Below, in pieces: positions 7,539-16,358 of a DNA stretch of 64,000 nt. The position numbers and the translations under genes are program-made. Under the pieces are notes generated by a model. The model was not told the DNA's origin, searched no databases, and saw only the letters and a program-made list of their open reading frames with translations. Positions within the stretch are counted from its first letter, which is position 1, and each line of letters opens with the position of its first letter. The stretch lies in assembly GCA_031296305.1 (NCBI GenBank), contig JARLFZ010000007.1, positions 1 to 64,000 of the forward strand, read 5' to 3'. The DNA is from Occallatibacter sp. Its GTDB lineage: Bacteria; Acidobacteriota; Terriglobia; Terriglobales; Acidobacteriaceae.

Positions 7539-8456
7539 TTACTCGTGCAAGCGGGTGGACAGCCGTTCCATAAAATGCCGAACATGCATCAGGATGCTGC
7601 GGGCGCTGTCTGGGTCGTATACCTCTCGATTATGGTCGACATGGTTTCTCCACGCATCCTTGAAGAATCCAAACTGAGCCGCACAATCTGAATAGAGGTT
7701 GTCATATTTGTCTCGTTGGCAATCCCCGCGTGGCAGATTCACATACGGTTTAATTTTGTCTTGAATCGCCCGCAAGATGTCACCCCACCCAGCAACTTCA
7801 ATCGGAAATTTCAGAGCGATCCCAACATCATCGGCCAGCGAATGTAGGCCCACTTGAAGAATCGCCATTGAGTGAAACACGCAAGCCGTGTACCTCTCCA
7901 AGGCGAAGCACTTGCAGGCTTCTTCAATATCGCGTGTGGCAGACGGAAACGAAACAAGCGTCTCAGGAAATCGCTTCTCCGGGCGGGTGTAAAAATCGGC
8001 CTCCTCGGTGGAGATGTGAAGGAAATGATGCTCCATCAATTCATGAAGGAGGCCATCACGGACACGTCGATAATCGCGGGCCAGAAGATCGGCCCGTATG
8101 TCGAATGTGCCATACCAGATAGACTCCTTTCCCAAAGAACGCACGCGCGTAATAACGTCCTTGCAGTCCGCCTCGAACCCACCGCCCGTGATCCCTAAAG
8201 CAGTAATCGCCTCATTCAGCAATTCCGCTGGTTGCCGAATAAACGTCAAGTCGTCTGCATTAAGCAGCCTGTCAGGGGGATTTACCTCTGGTGAAGTGAG
8301 CCAATCGGCGGCATCTGTCAGTTCGGCACATGCTAGGTAAAAGCGATGGCACTGGTGAAGGAGCATTGGCAGGCTCAGAATTTGGAGTCCGTCCAGTGTA
8401 CTCCCCAAAGGGAAAACTCCTTGGTCGGGGGGCCATAACACGGCTACTCTAGCCAT
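7539..8456 (-). CDS. HEPN-like helical protein of unknown function
   Basis: 305 residues, soluble. ATG start with GGGGTG four bases upstream. The C-terminal half has the helix pattern of HEPN domains: 'FALERYTACVFHSMAILQ' followed by helix breaks and then 'DAWRNHVDHNREVYD', in which R270 and H275 fit the R-x4-6-H motif of HEPN ribonucleases. The N-terminal half is helical and unrecognised. HEPN proteins are often RNases in toxin-antitoxin, abortive-infection or CRISPR systems, but many are structural; whether this one cleaves RNA is inference. It leads a minus-strand unit with the 58-residue gene (18-base gap), matching the layout of a two-component module. Confidence 0.55.
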   Translation of the reverse strand: MARVAVLWPPDQGVFPLGSTLDGLQILSLPMLLHQCHRFYLACAELTDAADWLTSPEVNPPDRLLNADDLTFIRQPAELLNEAITALGITGGGFEADCKDVITRVRSLGKESIWYGTFDIRADLLARDYRRVRDGLLHELMEHHFLHISTEEADFYTRPEKRFPETLVSFPSATRDIEEACKCFALERYTACVFHSMAILQVGLHSLADDVGIALKFPIEVAGWGDILRAIQDKIKPYVNLPRGDCQRDKYDNLYSDCAAQFGFFKDAWRNHVDHNREVYDPDSARSILMHVRHFMERLSTRLHE

Positions 8457-8542
8457 TCGTCACCCCCTCGATTAGATAGGCAAAACGCTTTAGAATGAAT
8501 GGCGCGAAGCGCGGACCATCCTTGAACCCCGGAGGAATTGCC

Positions 8543-8890
8543 TTGATAGCCTTAGATGAGGCGTTGCTGGTAATTAACAAATGGGCGGACGAAGATACGC
8601 CGCTCCGCGCATCCTTTACGATCTGTGAGTGCGAAGTGTCCCTCGATGGCCGAATACACTCTTTCGAGGACGGCAAATTGCACTTCCGTGCTGATCCTTT
8701 AGGCTTCATAAAAATCCACCTCCCCGATGGGACTAGGTTTGATTACTGCCATCCTGATGCAATGGGCGTCCCTGAAGCTGAACGAATCGGCGAGGGACAC
8801 ATGGGGGAACGAGTGCGGCATGGTGCCGGTCTAGGCGTAGTCAGGGAAACGGGAGAGCGTTTCTTCTTTGTGGAGATTGAAAAGGTCTGA
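8543..8890 (+). CDS. Hypothetical protein
   Basis: 115 residues from a TTG with a perfect GGAGG seven bases upstream; an upstream ATG at 8495 has no such signal. The middle looks like a small beta domain ('ASFTICECEVSLDGRIHSF', 'KLHFRADPLGFIKIHLPDG'). A Gly/Glu-rich stretch follows, then 'RFFFVEIEKV' at the end. It is divergent from the HEPN-like gene with about 85 bases between them, so a shared promoter region is possible. No family recognised. Confidence 0.55.
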   Translation: MIALDEALLVINKWADEDTPLRASFTICECEVSLDGRIHSFEDGKLHFRADPLGFIKIHLPDGTRFDYCHPDAMGVPEAERIGEGHMGERVRHGAGLGVVRETGERFFFVEIEKV

Positions 8891-9000
8891 AACCAGATAG
8901 TTTGGTTCTGATGAGCCAAGTATATTTTTGCCCGCGTAAAGCCATGAAAACAGAGTATTTGCTTACAGAAATAGGGGAGGGAGAGGGGGTAGGTGCCAAA

Positions 9001-9525
9001 ATGCACTCTGAATGTCGTCACATCATGCCCAGCGGAAAAAAGTGCCGCGCCGCTGCACTCCGCGGTACCCCCTACTGCTACTTCCATACCAGCGTGCACC
9101 ACGTCGCCAAAGCCAAACCTGAGCCCAAAAACGCGCCGCTCAAGCTCCCCGTCCTTGAAGATCGCTCCGCGATCCAGTTGGCCCTCGCCCAGATCTTCGA
9201 CGCCCTTGCCAGTACGCGCATCGATGCGAAGCACGCCGGCCTTCTCCTCTACGGCCTACAGATCGCCTCGACCAATATCTCCGGCGACGCCTCCGTCCCC
9301 TCCGGCACCGTGATGAATGTAACCCGCACACGCAACGGCGGCGAGTTGGCGCCGCAGAAACTTGATTGCGACAGGCCCGAAGACTGTAAGCAATGCATAG
9401 GCCGCAACAGGTGCCTCCATTACCGCATCGTCCGAGGCCTCAGCGGAGGCATCCACCCCAACGAAGATCCCAACCTGAATCCCCCACACGAAGAGGAACA
9501 AGAAAGCGACCCTGACCGCGCCTGA
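9001..9525 (+). CDS. Acidobacterial-type small protein with Cys/His-rich N-terminus
   Basis: 174 residues from the ATG at 9001, preceded by a long GGGAGAGGGGG purine run; a frame extension upstream is not needed. The N-terminus has 'CRHIMPSGKKCRAAALRG' then 'PYCYFH', a C-x10-C-x9-C-x2-H spacing that could hold zinc. A helical middle ('IQLALAQIFDALASTRID') follows, and a second Cys cluster near residue 120 ('CDRPEDCKQCIGRNRC'). The tail is acidic. I recall similar proteins in many Acidobacteriota, without a known function. It marks the end of the accessory region. Confidence 0.65.
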   Translation: MHSECRHIMPSGKKCRAAALRGTPYCYFHTSVHHVAKAKPEPKNAPLKLPVLEDRSAIQLALAQIFDALASTRIDAKHAGLLLYGLQIASTNISGDASVPSGTVMNVTRTRNGGELAPQKLDCDRPEDCKQCIGRNRCLHYRIVRGLSGGIHPNEDPNLNPPHEEEQESDPDRA

Positions 9526-9592
9526 TCCCGCAGTCCCCTGGAGCTGGTTGCATAAATGGTCTCGTGAAAGGGCGCCAGTTAAGTGGCGAGTT

Positions 9593-10570
9593 CTAGAGTT
9601 CCAGAACGTTGTCTTCGATCGCCAGCCGCACATTGCCGTCGGATTTGGCCAGGCGGCGGACTGCTTCAGGCTTGTCCACCCTGGCTTTCAGCATCACAAG
9701 CGCCACGGGAACGCTGCGCCCGGCGCTCTTGATGGTATCCACAGCGGTTGCGCGGTCGATATTGCAGGCGCGCATCAGAATGCGAATGCCGCGCTCCACC
9801 AGCTTCGAGTTCTGCATGTGCACGTTGACCATCAGGTTTTCGTACACATAACCCAGCCGCGTCATCGCGCCGGTAGTGATCATGTTCAGGATCATCTTTT
9901 GGGCGCTGCCGGCTTTCAAGCGCGTCGATCCGGAGACGACTTCGGGGCCAACTTCGGCCACGATGGTGATATCGGCGGCGCCAGCCAACGGAGTTCCCTG
10001 GTTGCAGGTGACGGCTGCAGTGTGTGCTCCGCGGGCGCGCGCGTATGCTACTGCCGCGACCACGTACGGCGTGCGACCCGAAGCAGAGACGCCGACCACG
10101 ACATCCTTGCGCGTGGGACGCCGCCGCGCGATGTCTCGCTGGCCCAGCTCTTCGGAGTCTTCATTCACTTCGACCGCGGAGGCCAGGGCCTTGGGTCCGC
10201 CAGCCATGATGTATTGCACCTGGCCGGGAGCAGTGGAGTAGGTAGGTGGACACTCTGAGGCGTCCAGCGCGGCAATCCGCCCGCTGGAACCGGCGCCGAT
10301 ATAGATCAACCGTCCGCCGTCGCGCAGGCTGCGCGCCACTTCGTCGATCACGTCAGCGATTTCAGGGATGGCTTTCTTGACCGCCGCTGCGACCTTGGCA
10401 TCTTCATGGTTGATGATGCGTGCAATTTCGAGTGCGGATTTCGTGTCGAGGCCTTGGGAGGCTTCGTTTTGGCTTTCCGTCGTCAGTTCTTGAAGCAGTG
10501 CGGCCTGGTCGTTGTTGTTATCTTTTATCCGGGAGCCGGCCATTTCCTGCATCGTGGTGCTGGGTAGCAT
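9593..10570 (-). CDS. murQ: N-acetylmuramic acid 6-phosphate etherase
   Basis: 325 residues, full length. The enzyme cleaves the D-lactyl ether of MurNAc-6-phosphate to give GlcNAc-6-phosphate in peptidoglycan recycling, in the cytoplasm. The SIS fold is evident: 'IYIGAGSSGRIAALDASECPPT' region (split here; the Glu of ASE is the usual catalytic residue), 'VVVGVSASGRTPYVVAA', 'GSTRLKAGSAQK', and the family hallmark 'TRLGYVYENLMVNV'. It is downstream of a serine beta-lactamase-like gene on the same strand (gap about 95 bases), a combination fitting cell-wall recycling. Confidence 0.93.
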   Translation of the reverse strand: MLPSTTMQEMAGSRIKDNNNDQAALLQELTTESQNEASQGLDTKSALEIARIINHEDAKVAAAVKKAIPEIADVIDEVARSLRDGGRLIYIGAGSSGRIAALDASECPPTYSTAPGQVQYIMAGGPKALASAVEVNEDSEELGQRDIARRRPTRKDVVVGVSASGRTPYVVAAVAYARARGAHTAAVTCNQGTPLAGAADITIVAEVGPEVVSGSTRLKAGSAQKMILNMITTGAMTRLGYVYENLMVNVHMQNSKLVERGIRILMRACNIDRATAVDTIKSAGRSVPVALVMLKARVDKPEAVRRLAKSDGNVRLAIEDNVLEL

Positions 10571-10664
10571 CGCGTCAGACCCCAGCCTTTATTGTATCTA
10601 TAAATTCGCGCAAGCTGAAACATTTGTTCTGCCGTACCCCGCTTTGCAACCCCTCAAAGACGTC

Positions 10665-11792
10665 CTAAAGCGCTTCGCGGACGGCGTCATGAAAAAGCGG
10701 TCTGACCTCGCGGATGGATTGGCTCTGCCGATCCGGCCAGGTGCGGTTGGTCAGCAAAACCACGGCGACAGCCGCGTCCAGGTCGATCCACAGGGAGCAG
10801 CCGCTATAGCCAAGATGCCCGATGGAATGCCTTGCAAAATGCCTGCCTGAAGACGAAGGCTCCGATGGCGTATCCCATCCCAGCGCACGCGAACTGCCCT
10901 CAGGCGGTTGCCGTTCAGCAAACTGTTTCAATACGGCGGGGTCGAACAGAGAAGGATTTTCCTCGGAGCCGGCAGATCCTGCGCTGCGCACGATTGCGCC
11001 GGCAAAGCGCAGCAGGTCAGGGACATTGGAGAACAGTCCCGCGTGTCCTGCCACTCCATTCAGGACCCATGCGTTCTCATCCTGCACCTCGCCCTGGATG
11101 CGGCGATGGCGGAAGGTCGAGTCCTCTTCTGTCGGCGGAATCGCGGGCCGCATCGCCGGCGATGGGCAGAATCCAGTGGACGCCATGCCCAGCGGCTGGA
11201 AGACTTCGCGGCGTGTCCAGGTAGCAAGGTCTTCGTGGATTAGTACTCCAAGCGCCTCGCCGAGAAGGATGAAGCCGGGGTCGGAGTACTCGGCGTGTGT
11301 GCCCGGCGCGCTTCGGAGAGGCAACTCGAGGCAGGCTTGGAAGAGTGCAGCCGGCGTGGCCGCAGTCCGGAAAAACTCCACGTATCCCGGTAAGCCGGAA
11401 TTATGGGCCAGAAGATGCTGCAATTGGACGGTGCGCGCCAAGTCTCCCGGTGCGCGACCGACCAAGAAGCCGGGCAGAAGTTCTCCCAGACGCGCCTCCA
11501 GTTCGAGTTGCCCGCGCCGGACCAGGAGCATGGCCGCAGCCGTAGTCGCCACAACCTTCGTCAAGCTCGCCACGTCATACACGGTCTCGGCGGCAACGGC
11601 AGGCGCGTCTTCTTCATAGCTGAATCGCCCCAAAGTTCCCTGGAGCACGATCTCATCGCCAAACAAAACACCAAACGCGCAGCCCGGAAAGGCTCGCGCC
11701 GCAATGGCATTCTCCAGGATCTGGAAGGCAGCGGCAAACCGGCCGGTCTGTCCGGAGGGCTTTTCGGCGGATGGAAGTCTTTCAGAAGTCAT
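10665..11792 (-). CDS. Serine hydrolase, class C beta-lactamase/EstB-like family
   Basis: About 375 residues from the ATG at 11792; a GTG at 11828 would add 12. Active-site motifs of the penicillin-recognising fold are present: S-x-x-K in 'DVASLTKVVATTA', the Tyr motif as Y-S-D in 'HAEYSDPGFILLGEAL', and H-L-G in 'SIGHLGYSG'. No signal peptide is seen, so the protein is probably cytoplasmic. It may be an esterase, a D-aminopeptidase or a beta-lactamase-like amidase; the substrate cannot be read. The placement just upstream of murQ suggests use on peptidoglycan fragments. Confidence 0.8.
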   Translation of the reverse strand: MTSERLPSAEKPSGQTGRFAAAFQILENAIAARAFPGCAFGVLFGDEIVLQGTLGRFSYEEDAPAVAAETVYDVASLTKVVATTAAAMLLVRRGQLELEARLGELLPGFLVGRAPGDLARTVQLQHLLAHNSGLPGYVEFFRTAATPAALFQACLELPLRSAPGTHAEYSDPGFILLGEALGVLIHEDLATWTRREVFQPLGMASTGFCPSPAMRPAIPPTEEDSTFRHRRIQGEVQDENAWVLNGVAGHAGLFSNVPDLLRFAGAIVRSAGSAGSEENPSLFDPAVLKQFAERQPPEGSSRALGWDTPSEPSSSGRHFARHSIGHLGYSGCSLWIDLDAAVAVVLLTNRTWPDRQSQSIREVRPLFHDAVREAL

Positions 11793-11918
11793 CGCTTTCT
11801 CGTAGGGTAACGCGCGCGGCTCTGGCACAGTGCAGGCTCTTTCACTTTTCGCCGCTGACGGTGCGATTTCAGGCTATCCTTGTGTCCGAGAGCGCCGTCT
11901 ATTCCATAGGAGGTTTGT

Positions 11919-12845
11919 ATGGCACCGCTGCGCGGATGGTTGCGGGCAGTTTGTTTCACGGGCCTTATCTCCGTTGGCATCGGCTACGGCATCGCCCAGA
12001 CCGACAGCCAGCCTGACGGAGCGCCTGCAGTTCCCCCGCCGGCCGCAGCACAACCAGCACCCACGCCTGCCGCGAGCCCCGCCGCGCAGCCCGCGACGCC
12101 AGACACGCCCGCAGTCGAACCCGCCGCCCCGGCAAAGAAAACCTACACAGTGCCTGCGGGCACCAAGGTTCTTTTGCAACTGAAGAGCGCAATCAACACC
12201 CGCAGCGCCAAGGCGGGCGACGGCGTATATCTCATTTCAACTTTTCCTGTCGTGGTGGGGAACCGCGTGATGATCCCCAATGGAGTCTATGTGCAGGGTG
12301 TCGTCGATCGCGTCGAGCGCGGCGGGCGTGTCAAGGGCAAAGCCCAGCTCGACATGCACTTTACCTCCATCATCTTCCCCAACGGCTCGGTGGTGGAGAT
12401 TCCCGGGGTTGTGGACAGTGTGCCGGGCGCAAAGAACCAAAGCGTGAAAGACAACGGGGAGGGAACCATCGAGCAGAACGGCGATAAAGGCCGCAATGCC
12501 GGGCGTGCGGCGGAAATCGCCCTCCCAACTGGTGCGGGTGCAGGCACAATCGGCGGAGCAGAATCAGGGCATCCCATTGAGGGCGGATTGACCGGCTTGG
12601 GCGTGGGTCTGGCTACCGTTGGAATCGTTTCGCTCTTCACGCGCAATGCCGATGTGGATATTCCTACAGGAACCCAGGTGGAGATGGTTCTGCAACGTCC
12701 GCTGCAATTGGAAGAGGAGAATCTGGCAGGAGTAGGCCCGCCTGGAGCCGCGCCGGCGCTGGTGCCGGCCTCCAAACAGCAAAAACCCATTACGTCGCAT
12801 CGCCCCCGCATTATGTGCCCGCCGGGAAGCCTCGGTTGCGAGTAA
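11919..12845 (+). CDS. Exported protein with TrbI/VirB10-like beta domain
   Basis: 308 residues, ATG with a good AGGAGGT five bases upstream. A signal peptide covers residues 1-27 (hydrophobic core 'AVCFTGLISVGIGYGIA', then Q-T). A Pro/Ala-rich linker runs to about residue 70. The folded part begins 'YTVPAGTKVLLQL' and contains 'VVVGNRVMIPNGVYVQGVVDRV' and a C-terminal 'VDIPTGTQVEMVLQRPL', the layout of TrbI/VirB10-type beta-barrel repeats. No conjugation genes are nearby, so a general envelope role is more likely. lepB follows 11 bases later and may share the transcript. Confidence 0.6.
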   Translation: MAPLRGWLRAVCFTGLISVGIGYGIAQTDSQPDGAPAVPPPAAAQPAPTPAASPAAQPATPDTPAVEPAAPAKKTYTVPAGTKVLLQLKSAINTRSAKAGDGVYLISTFPVVVGNRVMIPNGVYVQGVVDRVERGGRVKGKAQLDMHFTSIIFPNGSVVEIPGVVDSVPGAKNQSVKDNGEGTIEQNGDKGRNAGRAAEIALPTGAGAGTIGGAESGHPIEGGLTGLGVGLATVGIVSLFTRNADVDIPTGTQVEMVLQRPLQLEEENLAGVGPPGAAPALVPASKQQKPITSHRPRIMCPPGSLGCE

Positions 12846-12856
12846 TCTAGATACAG

Positions 12857-13471
12857 ATGCCTACGTTTCCCGACGATCCCGCCGTCTCCGATTCCTGCGT
12901 GACCTCTCATTCCGCCGTTGCTTCGCAAGCCGTGAATCCAGCACCCGCGGCGCCGCGCAAATCCATGGGCCTCATGCTCTGGTTGCGCGACCTGCTAGTC
13001 GCCACGGTAGCATCCGTTCTCATCATTACCTTTCTTTATCAACCGGTCCGCGTGGAAGGCACCAGCATGTTGCCGCGCCTTGAAGACCGCGATCGTCTGT
13101 TCATCAATAAGTTCGTCTATCACATCGCTGCCATCGAACGCGGCGACGTGGTGGTCTTCCGCTATCCGCGCGATCCAGAGAAAAGCTATATCAAGCGCGT
13201 CATCGCGCTGCCGGGCGACACGCTCCGTGTCGACCGTGGTCATGTCTACGTGAACGGGAACCTTTTGCACGAGCCCTACGTCCCGGCGGAATATCGGGAC
13301 GACCAGTCCGTGCCGGAGATGGTAATTCCCGCTGAGAGCTATTACATGATGGGCGACCACCGGTCGATTTCGCAGGATAGCCGCTACTTCGGGCCCGTCG
13401 ACCGCTCCCTCATCTACGGAAAGGCCGTCTTCGTCTATTGGCCGGCTCGCGATGTGGGCGTGGTGCACTAG
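12857..13471 (+). CDS. lepB: Signal peptidase I
   Basis: 204 residues. It removes signal peptides from exported proteins at the outer face of the inner membrane. After a 40-residue polar lead there is one membrane anchor (about 45-61). Then come the catalytic Ser70 in 'VEGTSMLPRL' and Lys113 in 'YIKRVIALPGD', with the conserved 'YYMMGDHR' and 'DSRYFGPV' near the end, all typical of the S26 family. Only one membrane segment, as in many Gram-positive and acidobacterial forms. It overlaps no gene and lies 11 bases behind the exported-protein gene. Confidence 0.93.
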   Translation: MPTFPDDPAVSDSCVTSHSAVASQAVNPAPAAPRKSMGLMLWLRDLLVATVASVLIITFLYQPVRVEGTSMLPRLEDRDRLFINKFVYHIAAIERGDVVVFRYPRDPEKSYIKRVIALPGDTLRVDRGHVYVNGNLLHEPYVPAEYRDDQSVPEMVIPAESYYMMGDHRSISQDSRYFGPVDRSLIYGKAVFVYWPARDVGVVH

Positions 13472-14029
13472 AAGCCATGGAGTGCGCCTCGACACGTTTG
13501 ATATTCGGAATTCCCTTCTTATCTGTAAGGGAAGTGCACGGTTTAAATGAAGACATCGAGAATGGAGTTCCTGCCAACATGCGCGAGAATGCTGAGATGG
13601 CCTGGCAAAATCAGCAGGGATGGGCACACTCTAAGCTGGTCTGCCAGGCAAAGATCGCATCCGGCATGCCATGCGCATGCCGACCAATCCCGCAATGGGA
13701 CAATGCCCAAAAACACAATTGCATTACAAAAGTGATACTTTTCTCTTGCGACTCCCCACATTGCGTGCTAAGGTTCTCTCCATACTTCCCAGTATGCGTA
13801 GAGGTCAGGTGAAGAAGATCTCACCGGAACGTCAAACACCGTAATACGCCTTCGCCCCATGCGGGTGCGGCGGTGTTTATGTTCGTTGATATCGATCCTG
13901 TGACATGGGACCGACAGGCGCGAAGCGCACTCCAAATGCAACTCTAGAAAGTCGCCTTCTCAGTCCTGGCACAAGGCCATTACTGCAGGTCAATCCCGCC
14001 AAAAGCATCCTGCAACAGCTCAATCTCCG
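13472..14029. other. Intergenic stretch ahead of the EPS locus
   Basis: 558 bases without a supported gene; weak frames on both strands lack start signals. It contains one hairpin (13834-13878, listed separately). The region probably carries the promoter for the EPS locus, but no box could be assigned with confidence. Confidence 0.45.
13834..13878. terminator. Hairpin, possible terminator or attenuator before the EPS locus
   Basis: AAACACCG (13834-13841) pairs with CGGTGTTT (13871-13878), with a GC-rich inner part (GCCCCATGCGGGTGC). The 3' side ends in TTT then ATG. It lies between lepB and the ribbon-helix-helix gene, so it could end lepB transcription or regulate entry into the EPS locus. 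Confidence 0.4.
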
Positions 14030-14419
14030 ATGTCTGTTCTGATACCCCGAATTCGCACGATTAATGTCCGGCTCTCCGAAGAGGAATATCTGGAGTTGGA
14101 ACGGTTCTGTGTAGCCAGCGGCGCTCGCAGCATTTCGGATCTTGTGCGCAACACCATCAACAGCCTGGTCACAAGCAGGAATCAAGACAACTCGCTGGCA
14201 TCGAGCTTCATCAAGTATTCCGCGCATGTGAATGATTTGGAACTGAGGGTCAAGGAACTTGCCGCAGAGCTTGAATCGTTCCGGACCGGCGTCCAGCCTC
14301 ATCATGCAAATGCGCCCGATGAGACCAACGCGACTGCCGAAACGCGTCCCATGGATGCAACTGAAACCTCGTCGGGCGCGGACCTATTGGAGCAGCCGTC
14401 GTCGGAGACCGCTTCATGA
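14030..14419 (+). CDS. Ribbon-helix-helix (CopG/Arc-like) protein with coiled-coil tail
   Basis: 129 residues. Residues 8-45 fit an RHH DNA-binding unit: a beta strand 'RTINVRLSEEEYLEL', helix 'ERFCVASGAR', then 'SISDLVRNTINSLV'. Residues about 60-90 look like a coiled coil ('HVNDLELRVKELAAELESF'), and the rest is a disordered Thr/Ala/Glu tail. RHH proteins bind DNA as dimers, usually as repressors. It is the first gene of the EPS locus, directly before the Wzi-like gene (16-base gap), so local control of EPS expression is a reasonable inference. Confidence 0.7.
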   Translation: MSVLIPRIRTINVRLSEEEYLELERFCVASGARSISDLVRNTINSLVTSRNQDNSLASSFIKYSAHVNDLELRVKELAAELESFRTGVQPHHANAPDETNATAETRPMDATETSSGADLLEQPSSETAS

Positions 14420-14435
14420 CGATGGGGCAAAGAGT

Positions 14436-16286
14436 GTGAGGCAGCGGCCCGCCGCGGTACCCCCGCACTTCTACGGAATGGCCTTGAGCGGGCTTGTGCT
14501 CTTTGCCGCCAGTTCACTGTCCGCGGCGTCGTCAAGCGGACAACAGGGCGCCAATCAAGTAGCGAACGATTCCGATGCGTCGGCGCAAGCTTGCGATCTA
14601 TCCATGTCTGGTTCTCCCTACATCCCGGTGGACAGTTGGATCTACCCAGCCGTGCTGCGGCTGTATTCGCTGGGCTTTCTGGATCATGTTTTTCTGGGCC
14701 TGCGTCCGTGGACGCGCGCCAGTTTGAGCCACATGCTGGAAGATACCGGCGTCAAGATCGAGGATGCGAAAGAAGGGCCGGTCACGGACGAGGGGAGGGA
14801 ATTGTACGTTGCGCTGAATCGCGAGTTGCATCTCGATAGCGGCGATTCCTGTCCGGCGCGCGCGGGCGATTTGCATATCGAGTCAACTTATTCGGTGGTG
14901 CGCGCGATCAGTGGTACGCCCCTGCGCGACAGCTTTCATCTCGGCTCGACCATCGTCAACGACTACGGCCGGCCCTACGAGAACGGCTTCAACAACTATT
15001 CGGGCTTGAGTGGCTACGTGACCGCCGGCCGGTTCCTCCTCTACGCGCGTGGCGAGTTTCAGGGCGCGCCCTCAACCGCGGGTTATTCGGCGGCCTTGTA
15101 TCAGGCGTTGGCAATCGTAGACGCAACCGTCGACCCCATCACCGGTCTAGCCTACGGTAATCAAGCCACCATTCCTTTGGGTCCAATCGGCTCGGCTACC
15201 CAGGGACGCTTTCTCGAGGCATACCTTTCCTATCAAGTTCTGCATCATATCGTTTCATTCGGCAAGCAGGACGAGTGGCTGGGGCCGGCGCGGGGCGCCA
15301 GCATGGCCTACTCGAACAATGCCGCAAACATCTATGCGTTTCACATCAACCGCATCGAGCCGTTGTACATCCCATTTCTCTCAAGATTTACCGGGCCCTT
15401 CCGCTATGAGTTTCTGGTGGGCGCGCTACGCGGTCACACGTTGATGCCGAATCCGCTTTACGCCAACAACCCTGCGGTTCAACAAAACGTCATCAGCCCC
15501 GGCAACCCCTGGGTGCACCTGGAGAAGATCAATTTCCGGCCCACGAAAAACCTCGAGTTCGGCTTCGAGCGTACCGTCATCTGGGGTGGTAAAGGCCACT
15601 CGCCAGTCACTATTCACACTTTTTTAGTGAGTTTCTTCAGCACCTATTCTCCCGCCACCCCAGTAAAGGACGGCCGGGACGATCCCGGCGCCCGTTTTGC
15701 TTCGTTTGACTTCTCCTACCGGCTCCCTTTCGTACGCAACTGGCTTACGCTGTATAGCGACTCCGAACTGCACGACGACGTATCTCCCATCGACGCACCC
15801 CGGCGCGCCTCTTGGAGGCCGGGCCTCTATCTCTCGCATATACCCGGCGTGCCCAGGCTGGACCTGCGAATCGAAGCCGCCACCACCGACCCCTCCAATT
15901 CAAACTCCGCTAGTCAGTACGGTCACTTCATGTACTGGGAGGGCCTTGAGAGGCAGGGCTATACGAACCAGGGCCAGCTTTTCGGAGACTGGATCGGGCG
16001 CGAGGACAAAGGCGGCCAGGGCTGGATCACCTATCACTTGAGCGGCAATGAATGGCTTCAGGCGGGCTTCCGCAGTCTGAAGGCCACCACGTATTTCATC
16101 CCCGGCGGCACAACCCTGAATGACATTAACTTTCAGGCGGTCAAACGCATTGGCCGGGACTTTGAGATCAACGGCAACTTCGCTCTTGAGCACTGGAAAG
16201 CCCCGATCTATCTTCCCGGCCAGCACGCTGTGACCACCACAACCATCCAAATCACCTGGTTTCCGGAGCGCAAGATTGGCTTTTGA
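14436..16286 (+). CDS. Wzi-family capsule assembly protein (outer-membrane beta-barrel)
   Basis: About 616 residues from the GTG at 14436 (GGGG upstream); an ATG at 14478 would still include the signal peptide 'MALSGLVLFAASSLSA'. Wzi proteins sit in the outer membrane and help attach exported polysaccharide to the cell. The conserved core is visible: 'SFGKQDEWLGPARGASMAYSN', 'FRYEFLVGALRGH', 'NLEFGFERTVIWGGKGH' and amphipathic strands to the end, finishing with 'WFPERKIGF' and a terminal Phe typical of outer-membrane barrels. It opens the export part of the locus, 72 bases before the SLBB protein gene. Confidence 0.85.
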   Translation: MRQRPAAVPPHFYGMALSGLVLFAASSLSAASSSGQQGANQVANDSDASAQACDLSMSGSPYIPVDSWIYPAVLRLYSLGFLDHVFLGLRPWTRASLSHMLEDTGVKIEDAKEGPVTDEGRELYVALNRELHLDSGDSCPARAGDLHIESTYSVVRAISGTPLRDSFHLGSTIVNDYGRPYENGFNNYSGLSGYVTAGRFLLYARGEFQGAPSTAGYSAALYQALAIVDATVDPITGLAYGNQATIPLGPIGSATQGRFLEAYLSYQVLHHIVSFGKQDEWLGPARGASMAYSNNAANIYAFHINRIEPLYIPFLSRFTGPFRYEFLVGALRGHTLMPNPLYANNPAVQQNVISPGNPWVHLEKINFRPTKNLEFGFERTVIWGGKGHSPVTIHTFLVSFFSTYSPATPVKDGRDDPGARFASFDFSYRLPFVRNWLTLYSDSELHDDVSPIDAPRRASWRPGLYLSHIPGVPRLDLRIEAATTDPSNSNSASQYGHFMYWEGLERQGYTNQGQLFGDWIGREDKGGQGWITYHLSGNEWLQAGFRSLKATTYFIPGGTTLNDINFQAVKRIGRDFEINGNFALEHWKAPIYLPGQHAVTTTTIQITWFPERKIGF

Positions 16287-16358
16287 AATTTCGGGCGCAG
16301 GCTCTGGCTCTATCTCTTTTATCGAATCAACACTCTTGGCAGAGAAGCTTCTAAAACC

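Noticed and set aside
13438-13812. A 124-residue frame downstream of lepB
   Set aside because: Overlaps the lepB end, no ribosome-binding site, and composition typical of non-coding shadow.
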